NCBI GenBank assembly: GCA_019637695.1
Contig: JAHBVG010000021.1
Location: 1-64,000 of the forward strand
From: Caldilineaceae bacterium
GTDB lineage: Bacteria; Chloroflexota; Anaerolineae; Caldilineales; Caldilineaceae
Direction of reading: 5' to 3'
DNA length: 64,000 bases
This document shows positions 33,568 through 42,425 of this stretch, piece by piece. How positions within the stretch are numbered: the first letter of the stretch is position 1; each line of letters starts with the position of its first letter. A program made the position numbers and the translations under genes. Under the pieces are notes generated by a model that searched no databases, had not been told where the DNA came from, and saw only the letters and a list, made by a program, of their open reading frames with translations.

Positions 33568-33721
33568 GGCAGCTCCTTTTGATGATGGACCGCAGACGGC
33601 GGACCGCGGGCAGAAGACGAACGTTGGGCTGTCTGCAGAGCAGAACCGCAGCTACTACAAGCAGCGGCTACGATTACTTGACGCCTACCGCTGCCCGTGA
33701 CTCAGATCATCCCCCATGCCC

Positions 33722-33769
33722 AACCTGCTTCAGCAGGTTTGCCATCTCAGACGCCGGTTTCAACCGGCG
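33722..33769. other. Two adjacent perfect hairpins in the gap before the Afp6-like gene
   Basis: AACCTGCT-TC-AGCAGGTT (33722-33739) and CGCCGGTT-TC-AACCGGCG (33752-33769), each an 8-base stem with a two-base centre, in a 224-base gap of the operon (33568-33791). The gap holds no gene. On the minus-strand mRNA the loops would read UGAA. Possible processing or stability elements. Confidence 0.75.
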
Positions 33770-33791
33770 GGCCCAATCCGCCCAACCTGCG

Positions 33792-34919
33792 TTACTCCTC
33801 CAACAACGAAACGCTCGCGCCGGCGGATGCGCCGCCGCCAAACCCTATCGATCCACCGGCGGATGCGCTTCCACCCGCAGAAGCGCCGATGCTGCCGCCA
33901 ATGCCCGCCGAGCCGCCGAAGGACGCGCCTACGCCAAAACCGGCGGATGCGCCGATGCCTGCCGACGCCCCTGCGCCAAAACCGGCGGACGCCCCTGCCG
34001 ACGTCCCAATGCCAGCGGATGCGCCGCCCCCCGCCGATGCGCCGGCAGCAAAGCCCACGCCGCCGCCCAATCCAGCGGAGAAGCCGGCCTGTCCGCCCGC
34101 GCCTGCACTTGCGCCAAAGCCAATCGACGCACCGGCCCCCGCGCCGAACCCTGCCGACGCTCCTGCGCTCACACCTGCGCCCACGGATATCCCCGCGCCT
34201 GCGCCAATCGACGCGCCGGCGTTGAGGTTGAGCATCGCGCCCGCTTGCAGCCGCAGGGGATCATCAATGTTGTTGGCGGCGGCAATGGCCTTCCAATCGC
34301 TGCTGCGCCCCTGGCGACCGGCCATCTGCTGTACGCTCTCGCCCTGTTGCGCTGGGGCCAGCGGTTGCGTCCCCGGCGCAGCCGCCCCCGTGGATGCGCT
34401 ATCTCCCGCCTGGCCGGGCGCGCCAAATTCAAACTTGATCTCCTGGCGGGTAATGTTCAACGAAACCGTGGCGCGCATGGGCACGCCCTCTTCAGAAAAA
34501 TAGTCCAGCGTCTCGTCCATAGAATCGACAACGCCGCGGAAGATGAAGGTCCCCCACTCGAAGCTGATTCCCGGCGGCACGCGGTTGCTGCTGGTGTTGC
34601 GACTGTTCCCGCCCGGCGGCTTGGCCTGCACAAAATAGGCCACCTGCTCGGTGATCCGCCGCACATCGCGCTGCGCCAGATCCGCCGTGGACTCGGTGGT
34701 GTCGAAAAGCAGTTCAATGCTCATCTTGGACGTGCCGCTGCCCACAAACTGACCGCCGCCGCCACCCGGTTGGTTGCCGCCCCGGTTCTGGTTAGAAAAC
34801 GAGACCTTGAGCGATTCCGGGTTGAAGTGGACCGTCACCGTTTTGCCGCCAGAGACGGGGTTGAACTGCTGTTGGTTGGCGTCGAATTCGATTTCGACAA
34901 GTTTGGCTTTGGCGACCAT
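33792..34919 (-). CDS. LysM tube-baseplate adaptor (Afp7-like) with a silk-like Gly/Ala/Ser tail
   Basis: 375 residues. Residues 1-170 match Afp7-type proteins (LVEIEFDANQQQFNP, VTVHFNPESLKVSFSNQN, KMSIELLFDTTES, GISFEWGTFIFRGVVDSMD, MRATVSLNITRQEIKFEF). Residues about 188-235 are the LysM-like module (GESVQQMAGRQGRSSDWKAI, LQAGAMLNL). The remaining 135 residues are an unusual low-complexity tail of GASAG, GFGAGAS and GIGASAG units ending ASVSLLEE. The core fixes the tube to the baseplate hub. The tail is far longer than the family needs and recalls silk or elastic repeats. The ATG follows GGAGC. Confidence 0.88.
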   Translation of the reverse strand: MVAKAKLVEIEFDANQQQFNPVSGGKTVTVHFNPESLKVSFSNQNRGGNQPGGGGGQFVGSGTSKMSIELLFDTTESTADLAQRDVRRITEQVAYFVQAKPPGGNSRNTSSNRVPPGISFEWGTFIFRGVVDSMDETLDYFSEEGVPMRATVSLNITRQEIKFEFGAPGQAGDSASTGAAAPGTQPLAPAQQGESVQQMAGRQGRSSDWKAIAAANNIDDPLRLQAGAMLNLNAGASIGAGAGISVGAGVSAGASAGFGAGAGASIGFGASAGAGGQAGFSAGLGGGVGFAAGASAGGGASAGIGTSAGASAGFGAGASAGIGASAGFGVGASFGGSAGIGGSIGASAGGSASAGGSIGFGGGASAGASVSLLEE

Positions 34920-34927
34920 TTTTGCTC

Positions 34928-35401
34928 CTACGCTGCCTCAACGCTGAACGAATTGACGGCGATCTGCATCTCTTCGATGGCAATGGCGCCATCCTTGGCG
35001 TTGAGCGCGGGCGCTTTGATCTTGATGGGCAGACAGCCAAAGAGTTTGAAGCGCACCCGATTTTGACCGGCGTTGTCACGCATGAGGATGACGCCGCTGG
35101 CGCGGGTGCTGCGGTTGGCGTTGCCGCTGGCCGCCGCGAACCACTTCCACAGATCGAGGTTCGAGGTCATACCCCGTTTCAGCGTGACGTTGCTGTAGGT
35201 GACGCGCCCCACCAAATTGACCTGCTGTGAATTGTTCCCCCCCTCGCTCACCGTCTTTGGTTCCATGCTCATCTCCAGCCCGTCCAATTCGGAAAATTCC
35301 ATGTTGCAGAGCGGGTTGCTCAATCCCAAACCAGAGGCGTTGGCAATGGTCAACTGTACGTAAAAATTAAAGGTGTTGAAAGGATATTCCTGGTTGGGCA
35401 T
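34928..35401 (-). CDS. Second inner-tube protein (Afp5-like, gp19 fold)
   Basis: 157 residues with the tube-protein pattern: FNTFNFYVQLTIANASG, CNMEFSELDGLEMSMEPK, VTYSNVTLKRGMTSNLDLW, and the terminal pair PIKIKAPALNAKDGAIAIEE. It diverges from the main tube gene (38397), as Afp5 does from Afp1. In Afp/PVC the second tube protein forms the initiating ring next to the baseplate; that role is assumed here. It starts nine bases... after a short gap behind the long sheath gene and just before the LysM adaptor gene, as in Afp. Confidence 0.93.
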   Translation of the reverse strand: MPNQEYPFNTFNFYVQLTIANASGLGLSNPLCNMEFSELDGLEMSMEPKTVSEGGNNSQQVNLVGRVTYSNVTLKRGMTSNLDLWKWFAAASGNANRSTRASGVILMRDNAGQNRVRFKLFGCLPIKIKAPALNAKDGAIAIEEMQIAVNSFSVEAA

Positions 35402-35404
35402 GGA

Positions 35405-38377
35405 TCAAATCTCCGTGGCCGAGAGTTCACCCTCGCCGCGGCGGGTAAGCTGCACGCTGATAAATTCCATCGGCTGCGATGGCGCTACCTGGATGACGGC
35501 GATGAAGCGCCCGGCGTCCACACTCTGCGGCGGGTTGACGCTGGCATCGGTGGTGACGCGGAAAGATTGTTCCTCGGTGCGGCCGGCGAACGCGCCCCGT
35601 TCGTAGAGGAAGCGCAGCATCTCTTCCAGCGTCACCCGCACCCCCTCGCGGAAGATCTCGTGGTTGCTCTCGAAGACAAAGTCAAGCCCCAGGCGGATGG
35701 CCGCTTTGCGCACCAAAATCAGCAGCCGCCGCACTGAGATCTGCATCAAGCTGCGCTCCCTACTCAGGGTGTGTGCGCTCATGGGGCGGAAGTCGTTGGC
35801 CTCGGCGCGCAGAAGATTGAAACCGCGAGCGAAGAGATCGGCCCAGTCGTCGTCGGAAAGATCGGTGTGCAGCCCCACCCCATCGACAAGCGGCAGATTG
35901 GCCGGCGCCACCCAGACCTGCCGCCGACGTTCACGCGTTGCGATCAGCCCGCAGATCGCGCCATCGGGAGGGATCGGACGCACACTGTCGCTGCTCGTCG
36001 CATCCGCCACCAACGGCCAGGGGTGGTAGATGGCCGCAAAGCTGAGATCCGCGATCTCGGTCGGTTCTGCGGGGACAAAACCGCGATTCAGTGAAGGAAG
36101 TCCCAGCCGGCGGCGCAGGGCTTGCTGCCATTCCAATGCACGCGTGCGGGTGTAATCGAGCGGCAACGAAAGGATGGTCATCACGTCCCCGCGGGCCTGG
36201 CAGAAATAGATCAGCGTCTGGTGGATGGCAAGAAAGGGTTCATCCTCGACGAGATCGAAGATCCCCGGTTCCATCACCACGGGCAGGGATGGCGCTGTGG
36301 CGGCGCGGGTGTAGGTGAATCCGTCGACGAGGACTGCGCTGCCGTGGGTATTTTCCACGGTCACATCGATAGGACCCAGGCGCATGCCGGTGGGAGCAAG
36401 GGCGGTGAGTTGGGTGCTGCTCTGGACTTGAACCTGCGCCGTCGGACGCGCGCCAAAAAGCACGCGCATTTCCGACGGCTCCGTAAACCCCTCGCCGTGA
36501 ATGGTCACCGACGTCTCGGCGTCGATCTGGCCGTAATGGGGATCGACGGCGTGGATCGAAGGCGGGCTGGCGCAAAGGCTGAAATCATCCTGAGGCGGGC
36601 AGTCGGGTTGCGGTTGCAGCGCGGGCAGCGGCGGCGGTGTGGAAGGCGACGGCGTCGCCCCTTCCCACGGATGATGGACGGCGTCGGGCGCGCTGATCAA
36701 CGCTACCTCATCGATGAACAAAAGGCTGTGCAGGCCGCGCAGCCGCCGTCCGCGCAGATAGTGCAGATCGAAGGCCGTCTGCATCAGCGTGCGCTGGCTT
36801 TCGCCGGGGCCGAGGCGACCCGGCGCGCCCGGCGGGGCCAGATAAGGATCGTAGAAGTTCGAGGCGTCGAACGCGCCCAGATCGTCGCTGCCGTCACGTT
36901 CGGGCGGGCGGAACTGGGTGGGATCGACGAGGTCGAACTGTTCCGCCATGCCCACCGGCCAAAAGGTGCTGTCGAGTTCTGCCGCGGCGCGGACAAAGGG
37001 ATCGCCGTCGGTTGCGTCCGTAGGCGAAAGGCCCAGGCTGCTCCCGACTGGGGCCAGCAGCCCGGCCAGCGCGTCTGCGGGCGCAAAAGTCGGCGTGGAC
37101 GGTTGGCGCTGTGCTGGTCGCTCACCGGGGAAGGGCGTCACGTCGTAGGGATCGTCGATCAGTGTGCGGAACCAGTTCGCGGCGTCGGCCACCGGGTCGA
37201 GATCCTCCCCGTGACGGCGGCGGGCCGAACGGCGGTGCAACCGGCTCGATCCCAGCAGCACGGCGTCCCCCCAAAAACGCGGGTGGGGCGCGCCGAAGGC
37301 CAGATCTGTCATTACCGGCAACCGGTCATTGCCCAGGCGTACGGCCATATCCATGCGTAGGAGTTCGACAGTTTGCAACCCCGTAGGCAGTGATGCGGGC
37401 GTCAGGTGGAGCGCGTCGCCGAAGCGGATCTCGAAAGCAGGCGCGGGCGGCGAATCGGGCGGATTGACGGCGCGTATCTCGGCAATGCGCGCCAGATAGC
37501 CTCGATCCTCAGCCGGGCCGTCCGCCAAAAAGAAGCGCACCATCTCGCCGGCGCGCACCCGTCCCTGATCCGCAGGATCGAGGGGCAGGATCGTCGCCTC
37601 CCCATCCGCAACCAGGGGACCGACAGAGGCCAGCGGCGAGATCCCGTCAATGGCGACCCGTTCCAGCCGTTCGACCACGGCGGGCGGACTCACGGCAAAG
37701 TCATCCAGCAACCGGTGGATCTGGGTCAAATGAAGATCAAGCGGCGGCGCTGGCAAACCGGGGATGGGTGATGTTGCCGCGCCGGGATCATCGATTTCGA
37801 TCCGGGCCAGCCAGCGGCTACCGTCGTCAAAGGCCAGGCGCAACAGATCGCCGGAAGCCAGATCGGGCAGATCCCCGCGGCGCAGGATGGCAGAGTCAAC
37901 CGTTGCTGAGGTGAGATCAAATGCCGCCGCCGACAGCGGGGTGACGTTCAGCCGGGTCGCCAGCCGCACCTGGTTTCCCCATGCGCCTGGCGACGAGGCC
38001 GAGATCGCGGCCAGCCGTGGATCATTGCCGCCCAGCGCCGCCATCCCTGGCAGGCGGAAGCGCGCCGCCGTCGCCTCTCGACCGGCCACCCGCACCACGT
38101 AGCAGCGTCGTCCACCGTTGGCAAAGAAGGAGGCCACCGTGCGCGGCAGATTGGCGTAGACCGTGCGCCCGCCCGTTTCCTGGGCCAGGGGCAGATCGCC
38201 GCCAAAGACCGCCGTGTAGGTGTTGATATCCTCCACAGCCACAGGGAGATGCAGCGGCCCGCGTTCGGCAAAACCGACGAAGGCGGCTACATCCAGCCGG
38301 GGCAGGGGCAGTTGCGGTTCGGGTTGGGCAGGCAAAAAGAGGATGCCTGGGAAGCGAAAATCCAGCGAGCGTATCAT
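35405..38377 (-). CDS. Giant second sheath protein with inserted TIG domain
   Basis: 990 residues, about twice the usual Afp sheath length. The N-terminus (LDVAAFVGFAERGPLHLPV, YANLPRTVASFFANGGRRC, VVRVAG) and the C-terminal 290 residues (FCQARGDVMTILSLPL, LMQISVRRLLILVRKAAIR, FVFESNHEIFREGVRVTLE, FISVQLTR) are sheath-like. In between are beta-rich inserts (about 140-330), a Pro-rich region near 560-600 and an IPT/TIG immunoglobulin-like domain at about 605-695 (SIHAVDPHYGQIDAETSV, ALAPTGMRLGPIDVTVE). The inserts would project outward from the contractile sheath. Only two sheath genes are present, so this one may form a specialised ring (Afp4-like). Confidence 0.9.
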   Translation of the reverse strand: MIRSLDFRFPGILFLPAQPEPQLPLPRLDVAAFVGFAERGPLHLPVAVEDINTYTAVFGGDLPLAQETGGRTVYANLPRTVASFFANGGRRCYVVRVAGREATAARFRLPGMAALGGNDPRLAAISASSPGAWGNQVRLATRLNVTPLSAAAFDLTSATVDSAILRRGDLPDLASGDLLRLAFDDGSRWLARIEIDDPGAATSPIPGLPAPPLDLHLTQIHRLLDDFAVSPPAVVERLERVAIDGISPLASVGPLVADGEATILPLDPADQGRVRAGEMVRFFLADGPAEDRGYLARIAEIRAVNPPDSPPAPAFEIRFGDALHLTPASLPTGLQTVELLRMDMAVRLGNDRLPVMTDLAFGAPHPRFWGDAVLLGSSRLHRRSARRRHGEDLDPVADAANWFRTLIDDPYDVTPFPGERPAQRQPSTPTFAPADALAGLLAPVGSSLGLSPTDATDGDPFVRAAAELDSTFWPVGMAEQFDLVDPTQFRPPERDGSDDLGAFDASNFYDPYLAPPGAPGRLGPGESQRTLMQTAFDLHYLRGRRLRGLHSLLFIDEVALISAPDAVHHPWEGATPSPSTPPPLPALQPQPDCPPQDDFSLCASPPSIHAVDPHYGQIDAETSVTIHGEGFTEPSEMRVLFGARPTAQVQVQSSTQLTALAPTGMRLGPIDVTVENTHGSAVLVDGFTYTRAATAPSLPVVMEPGIFDLVEDEPFLAIHQTLIYFCQARGDVMTILSLPLDYTRTRALEWQQALRRRLGLPSLNRGFVPAEPTEIADLSFAAIYHPWPLVADATSSDSVRPIPPDGAICGLIATRERRRQVWVAPANLPLVDGVGLHTDLSDDDWADLFARGFNLLRAEANDFRPMSAHTLSRERSLMQISVRRLLILVRKAAIRLGLDFVFESNHEIFREGVRVTLEEMLRFLYERGAFAGRTEEQSFRVTTDASVNPPQSVDAGRFIAVIQVAPSQPMEFISVQLTRRGEGELSATEI

Positions 38378-38396
38378 ACCTGGGCGATTCCTTGGG

Positions 38397-38855
38397 TTAC
38401 TCTACGTCGATCTTTTCGCAGGCCAGCACGAGTTCTTCCATCGCCACGTCAGTGCCACCTTTGGCGTTGAGGGTAGGCGCTGTGTACTTCATGGGCACAG
38501 CGTTGGTCAGCTTCCACGTCATCACCGGCGACGTGTGGGCCTCGTCCATCAGTTCGATGGTGACGGTGCGGCGCACGGTCTGTGATCCTTCGCGCGTCTC
38601 TTTGATCCACGCGAAGATGTTGAGCGAACCGATGACGCCCCGTTTGAGGGTGACGTCGGTGGGTTTGTACATGCCGGGCACTTTGCGTACATGGTTTTCG
38701 GGTTCGTTGCCGTTGCGATACTCGGCCAGGGTGATCTCGTCGCCCAGCCCGCTGATCTCCTGAAACCCAGCAGAAAAGGCTCCGGCGTCCCCAAACCGGT
38801 CAACGGTAACCCGGAAATTAAAGCCATGATAGGGGGTATTGCGTTCGACGGCCAT
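38397..38855 (-). CDS. Main inner-tube protein (Afp1-like, gp19 fold)
   Basis: 152 residues, typical size. Tube signature: TPYHGFNFRVTVDRFGDAG, FSAGFQEISGLGDEIT, YRNGNEPENHVRKVPGMYK, VTLKRGVIGSLNIFAWIKE and the terminal TAPTLNAKGGTDVAMEELV. It polymerises as the tube inside the sheath that holds the cargo. GGAGG precedes the ATG. It sits between the two sheath genes. Confidence 0.96.
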   Translation of the reverse strand: MAVERNTPYHGFNFRVTVDRFGDAGAFSAGFQEISGLGDEITLAEYRNGNEPENHVRKVPGMYKPTDVTLKRGVIGSLNIFAWIKETREGSQTVRRTVTIELMDEAHTSPVMTWKLTNAVPMKYTAPTLNAKGGTDVAMEELVLACEKIDVE

Positions 38856-38876
38856 GGATCCTCCTTATGTGAAACG

Positions 38877-38918
38877 TGATGCGTAATCCGAAATCCGTAG
38901 TGCGTGAACCATTGGCGA
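38877..38918. repeat. Heptamer repeat words in the sheath-tube gap
   Basis: Words GCGTAAT CCGAAAT CCGTAGT GCGTGAA run head to tail (about 38881-38908) in the 97-base gap between the sheath and main tube genes. Degenerate member of the intergenic heptamer family. Confidence 0.55.
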
Positions 38919-38952
38919 TGGTCACTTGCGGTCAGATGTCTGCCGTCTACGG

Positions 38953-40881
38953 TCAATCCCGCGCATCCGCCGTCCACTGCCCAATGCGGAAGATGACGAA
39001 TTCGGCGGGTTTGACGACGGCGACGCCGATGAGGCAGATGAGACGGCCATTGTCGAGATCGTTCTGCGACATCGTGGATCGATCACAGCGCACGAAGAAA
39101 GCCTGCTCAGGTTTGGTCCCCATGAGCGCGCCGTTGCGCCACTCGTTGAAGAGGAAGTCCTCGACGGTGCGGCGGATGTTGGACCAGAGCGCTTCGTTGT
39201 TGTTCTCGAAGACCGCCCACTGGGTGCCCCGATCCACCGAGTGTTCGAGATAGGCGAAGTAGCGGCGCACGCTGAAATACTTCCACTCTGGGTCAGAGCT
39301 GATGGTGCGCGCCCCCCACAGCCGGTAGCCGCGGCCATCGAAAAAGCGGAAACAGTTGATCCCCTCTGGGTTGAGTACGTCCTGTTGGGCTTTGTTGAGC
39401 AGCTTTTCAAAGGAAATCGCGCCGAGGACCACTTCGTTGGCCGGGGCCTTGAAGACGCCGTGGCGCACATCGGTGCGGGCGCAGATGCCGGCGACGAAGC
39501 CGCTGGGCGGCAAGTGGATCTGGCGGCGGCCATCAGGATCGAGTGGATCGATGACGGTGATCCACGGGTAGTAGAGGGCGGCGTGGGTGGAATCGAACTG
39601 GCCGCGGAAGTTGCGGATCTCGGAGAGGGCGAAGTCATCCGGCGAATCGAGGATAGCCACGCGGTAGCGCATCCGGATCTGGCAGTGGGTGATCATCTCT
39701 TGAACGATGGCGCTCCAGCGCGCCTGGTCGGCGGCGAGATCGTCCAGCGCACGGAACGAATGGCCGGGCGCAGCCACCATGGAAATGTCCTCAAGACTTT
39801 CAAAGGCGCGCAGACCGCTCGCCTCAACGAAGACGCCGCTGTTGGGATCGCGGCTGGCTTCCTCGCCGCGGTATGCCTGCGGATTGGGGATCTCGCCGTC
39901 GTTACCGCCAGCCAGCACGTAGGTGGTTTCGAGTTGCGCCGCGCGTGGACGTTCCTGTGCGCCGGGGGGCGAGGTGAGATTGCGGAATTCGTCGTCGCTC
40001 ATCACGCTTTCCACCAATGCATCCTGGACATCCTGACTTAGGAGGCTGGCGACGAAGGCCGCGCCCGACGTGAACTCTGATTCAATGGCAAAGGGGACTG
40101 TCAAAAAGCGGCTGCGCGCGTCGGGCGTCTGCTGGAAGAGCCGGTGCATGGAATTGCGGTGTTCGGGATGGGGCGAGAGATCGCTCCACACCTCTTCGTC
40201 CTCGAAGCGGCCGGGTTTGAGGACGCGCACGCTCACCGTCACAGCGTGGACGCTGTGATCTCCGGGCTGAAGTTGGGATTGGTTGATGGTCGTTGCGCCC
40301 GGTCGCTCGAAGGTCAGGCTGTTCCCCGATCCGACTACATCGTAAAAACCGTCAATGGCCGTCCCTGCGCCGGGAGCCGAGTGGATGTAGACGACATCTT
40401 GTTGGCGCAGCCCGCGCAGTTGTGGAGCGGCAACGCTGCCGGAAAGAGCGCTGGGCGCAGCTTTGACCGCAAAGATGATGCGCATGTTGCCGGATCGTCC
40501 TGGGAAACGGGCGCGCAGCAGGATCGCCTCCGGCGAGTCGACGGAAAACGAAGCGTGACCGTCAAAATCCACCTCCGGGTTGATCGGCTGGTAGACCCGC
40601 GAAACGTAGAGCCGGCTGCCGCCGTTGTCGAAGAAGGCGCGCACGGCGTGGGCCATAAAGTTGATCGTCTCCTCGTCGCTGCCGTCAAAGCGCAGCCCGT
40701 CGATGCCGCCGTAGTAGCGTTCAAACTCGCCAAAATTGGTGATCAACTCCGGTTCCCCCACCGTGGGGCCGTAGCGGGTGGGGCCGACGAAACCGGCGGT
40801 GCTGGTGCTGACCCCTTCAATCGATTTGGGACGAAAACTGACCTCTTCTACATAGACGCCAGGCGCCAAATATTCGGGCAT
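38953..40881 (-). CDS. Main contractile sheath protein (Afp2/3-like)
   Basis: 642 residues. The N-terminus EYLAPGVYVEEVSFRPKS, followed by TAGFVGPTRYGPTVGEPEL, is the textbook sheath start, with VRAFFDNGGSRLYVSRV next. The C-terminal half has GINCFRFFDGRGYRLWGAR, WKYFSVRRYFAYLEHSVD and EDFLFNEWRNGALMGTKP, all sheath core motifs. The length (usual range near 350-500) leaves room for an outward-facing insert at about 120-330. GAGGAGAAAAGG precedes the ATG. Contraction drives the tube and spike into the target. Confidence 0.97.
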   Translation of the reverse strand: MPEYLAPGVYVEEVSFRPKSIEGVSTSTAGFVGPTRYGPTVGEPELITNFGEFERYYGGIDGLRFDGSDEETINFMAHAVRAFFDNGGSRLYVSRVYQPINPEVDFDGHASFSVDSPEAILLRARFPGRSGNMRIIFAVKAAPSALSGSVAAPQLRGLRQQDVVYIHSAPGAGTAIDGFYDVVGSGNSLTFERPGATTINQSQLQPGDHSVHAVTVSVRVLKPGRFEDEEVWSDLSPHPEHRNSMHRLFQQTPDARSRFLTVPFAIESEFTSGAAFVASLLSQDVQDALVESVMSDDEFRNLTSPPGAQERPRAAQLETTYVLAGGNDGEIPNPQAYRGEEASRDPNSGVFVEASGLRAFESLEDISMVAAPGHSFRALDDLAADQARWSAIVQEMITHCQIRMRYRVAILDSPDDFALSEIRNFRGQFDSTHAALYYPWITVIDPLDPDGRRQIHLPPSGFVAGICARTDVRHGVFKAPANEVVLGAISFEKLLNKAQQDVLNPEGINCFRFFDGRGYRLWGARTISSDPEWKYFSVRRYFAYLEHSVDRGTQWAVFENNNEALWSNIRRTVEDFLFNEWRNGALMGTKPEQAFFVRCDRSTMSQNDLDNGRLICLIGVAVVKPAEFVIFRIGQWTADARD

Positions 40882-40905
40882 AGCCTTTTCTCCTCTCGAA
40901 CAAAG

Positions 40906-41808
40906 TTAGGGTTGAATCCACAATTCGGAGCGGCCTGCGGTTTGCAGCAGCAAGGGTTGCCCAAAGGTCAGCCGCATGATCTGTTGGGCCTGAGGCGGTC
41001 CTAAGGGTGTGAGCCAAAAGTTCGCCAGCGGTTGGGTGAGCAGCGATCCCAGATCGGGCCACGTCGTCCACGCGTCGGCTTTGTCCTGCGCGGAAGGTTG
41101 ATAGCGCACGCGCACCGCCAGATCCCAGCCCTGCAGACGGCTCTCTGCTGGGCCAGGCGGCGGCGACAGAGGACTCACAACATCGGCAAAGGGCGGATAG
41201 GGAAAGTGGACGGCGACGTTGCCCCTCTCATCGGCGATGCCCACCCAGGTGAGATCATCGTCCACGTCCACTTCGATCATGGCCAATGCCGCCGGGCGGA
41301 AACGATCCGCGGCCAGCCGCTCGGTCAATTGGGCGCGGATCACGGCCAATCCTGAGAGCGCCGGGCGACTGGGCGTGGAAAAGAGGAAGAAGCCCGGCAT
41401 AGACGCGCCGGGCGGGCTGCCGTTCATCCCCGTTGGGTAGACGCCGCGATAGGGTAGATCCACCCGAAAGCTGACGGGGAGGAAGCGTCCTCGCCGATCG
41501 TAGACTTCGATCACAAAGGACGCGGCCAGCGGCGGGCTGCTCTCGACGGGATGGACGCCCGCAGACAGGCTTGGATCCGACGCTTCCACGCCGCGCAGAC
41601 CAGCCAGGGCGCGAAAGGCGTAGATGCCGGAACTGGTCTGAAAGGCGCGTTGTCCTCGCCCTGGCGACCCCAGCGGGCGGGCGGTCACCTCCAAACCGTC
41701 AACGATCTGGGTGTCGGTGGCTGTGTCCCAAAAGCGGATGCCCAACGGCGTGAAGAGGCCCATGGTCTCCATAGGTTGCAGCGTGGCGAAGATAGGGAGC
41801 GTCGTCAT
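40906..41808 (-). CDS. eCIS-associated protein of unknown function between cap and sheath genes
   Basis: 300 residues, family not recognised. Beta-rich with several Pro/Gly loops: LGIRFWDTATDTQIVDGL, FVIEVYDRRGRFLPVSF, RPALSGLAVIRAQLTERL, LTWVGIADERGNVAVHFPY, and a C-terminal LLQTAGRSELWIQP. The modular beta pattern recalls carboxypeptidase-regulatory-like (transthyretin-fold) domains. The ATG at 41808 is used; a TTG at 41814 would overlap the cap-gene stop. Placed between the cap and sheath genes, it may act at the distal end of the tube, but this is conjecture. Confidence 0.7.
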   Translation of the reverse strand: MTTLPIFATLQPMETMGLFTPLGIRFWDTATDTQIVDGLEVTARPLGSPGRGQRAFQTSSGIYAFRALAGLRGVEASDPSLSAGVHPVESSPPLAASFVIEVYDRRGRFLPVSFRVDLPYRGVYPTGMNGSPPGASMPGFFLFSTPSRPALSGLAVIRAQLTERLAADRFRPAALAMIEVDVDDDLTWVGIADERGNVAVHFPYPPFADVVSPLSPPPGPAESRLQGWDLAVRVRYQPSAQDKADAWTTWPDLGSLLTQPLANFWLTPLGPPQAQQIMRLTFGQPLLLQTAGRSELWIQP

Positions 41809-41810
41809 GG

Positions 41811-42404
41811 TCAAGGTTTGATCAATTTCTGATAATCCAACACCCGCTCCTGCACCGGCGCGCCGTCAGAGCGGGTCAGCATCGACTCAATGCGCACGTT
41901 GCTGGCGACATAGGGCACGGAGATCTGATAGGCGTTGCTCACGATCACCTCCCAGATATGGAAGAGTTCCTCGGTGGTCAACTCGGTCAGGGTGAATTCC
42001 ACCGACTCATCGGGGTGGAAGGTCTCGGCGTAGCGGTGGTTGAGCAGCCCCGGCGGCAGACTGGGCGTATCCTCCAAAATGCGCATCATCCACCCGGCGA
42101 TGGCGTGTTGCAGCGAGGCATCCTTGGCCCAGGCGGTGATCAAAAAGTGCAGATCGAGGGGCAGCATGGGCCGTTGGCGACGACCATCCGATCCGATGCG
42201 GCCCGGCGGCGTACGGTGGACGCCGTTGGGGTAGATGCGGTAGAGGAAGATGGAGACCCCGGCGTCCATAGGCGTCATAAAGTCGCGCGCCGTGTAGACC
42301 CGAAATTGGAGCGCGTTGCCGTCGAAATCGACGGGCGAATATTGGCTTTCCAACAGGTGGATGATCGCCTCGGAGACCGCCACAATTGCACGATAGCTCG
42401 CCAT
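41811..42404 (-). CDS. Tube terminator/cap protein (Pvc16-like, DUF4255)
   Basis: 197 residues. Clear DUF4255/Pvc16 N-terminal pattern: YRAIVAVSEAIIHLLESQY, VSIFLYRIYPNGVHRTPPG, LPLDLHFLITAWAKDASLQ and a late TLTELTTEELFHIWEVI. Proteins of this family cap the distal end of the tube and sheath and set the end of polymerisation. In Afp/PVC the gene is last (afp16/pvc16); here it is near the start of the operon. Confidence 0.95.
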   Translation of the reverse strand: MASYRAIVAVSEAIIHLLESQYSPVDFDGNALQFRVYTARDFMTPMDAGVSIFLYRIYPNGVHRTPPGRIGSDGRRQRPMLPLDLHFLITAWAKDASLQHAIAGWMMRILEDTPSLPPGLLNHRYAETFHPDESVEFTLTELTTEELFHIWEVIVSNAYQISVPYVASNVRIESMLTRSDGAPVQERVLDYQKLIKP

Positions 42405-42425
42405 GAGTTGCCTGATTTCAATCTT

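Noticed and set aside
33579..35066. Long plus-strand open frames opposite the LysM adaptor
   Set aside because: They mirror the Gly/Ala/Ser repeat as Pro/Ala/Asp- or Cys/Arg-rich strings; the minus strand carries the LysM core.
26961..42404. Prophage or R-type pyocin
   Set aside because: No capsid, portal, terminase, lysis or integrase genes; the presence of LysM adaptor, DUF4255 cap, two tubes and AAA+ ATPase fits eCIS.
26961..42404. Type VI secretion system
   Set aside because: No TssJ/L/M membrane complex or TssK, and the tube and sheath proteins have Afp-type rather than TssB/C/Hcp signatures.
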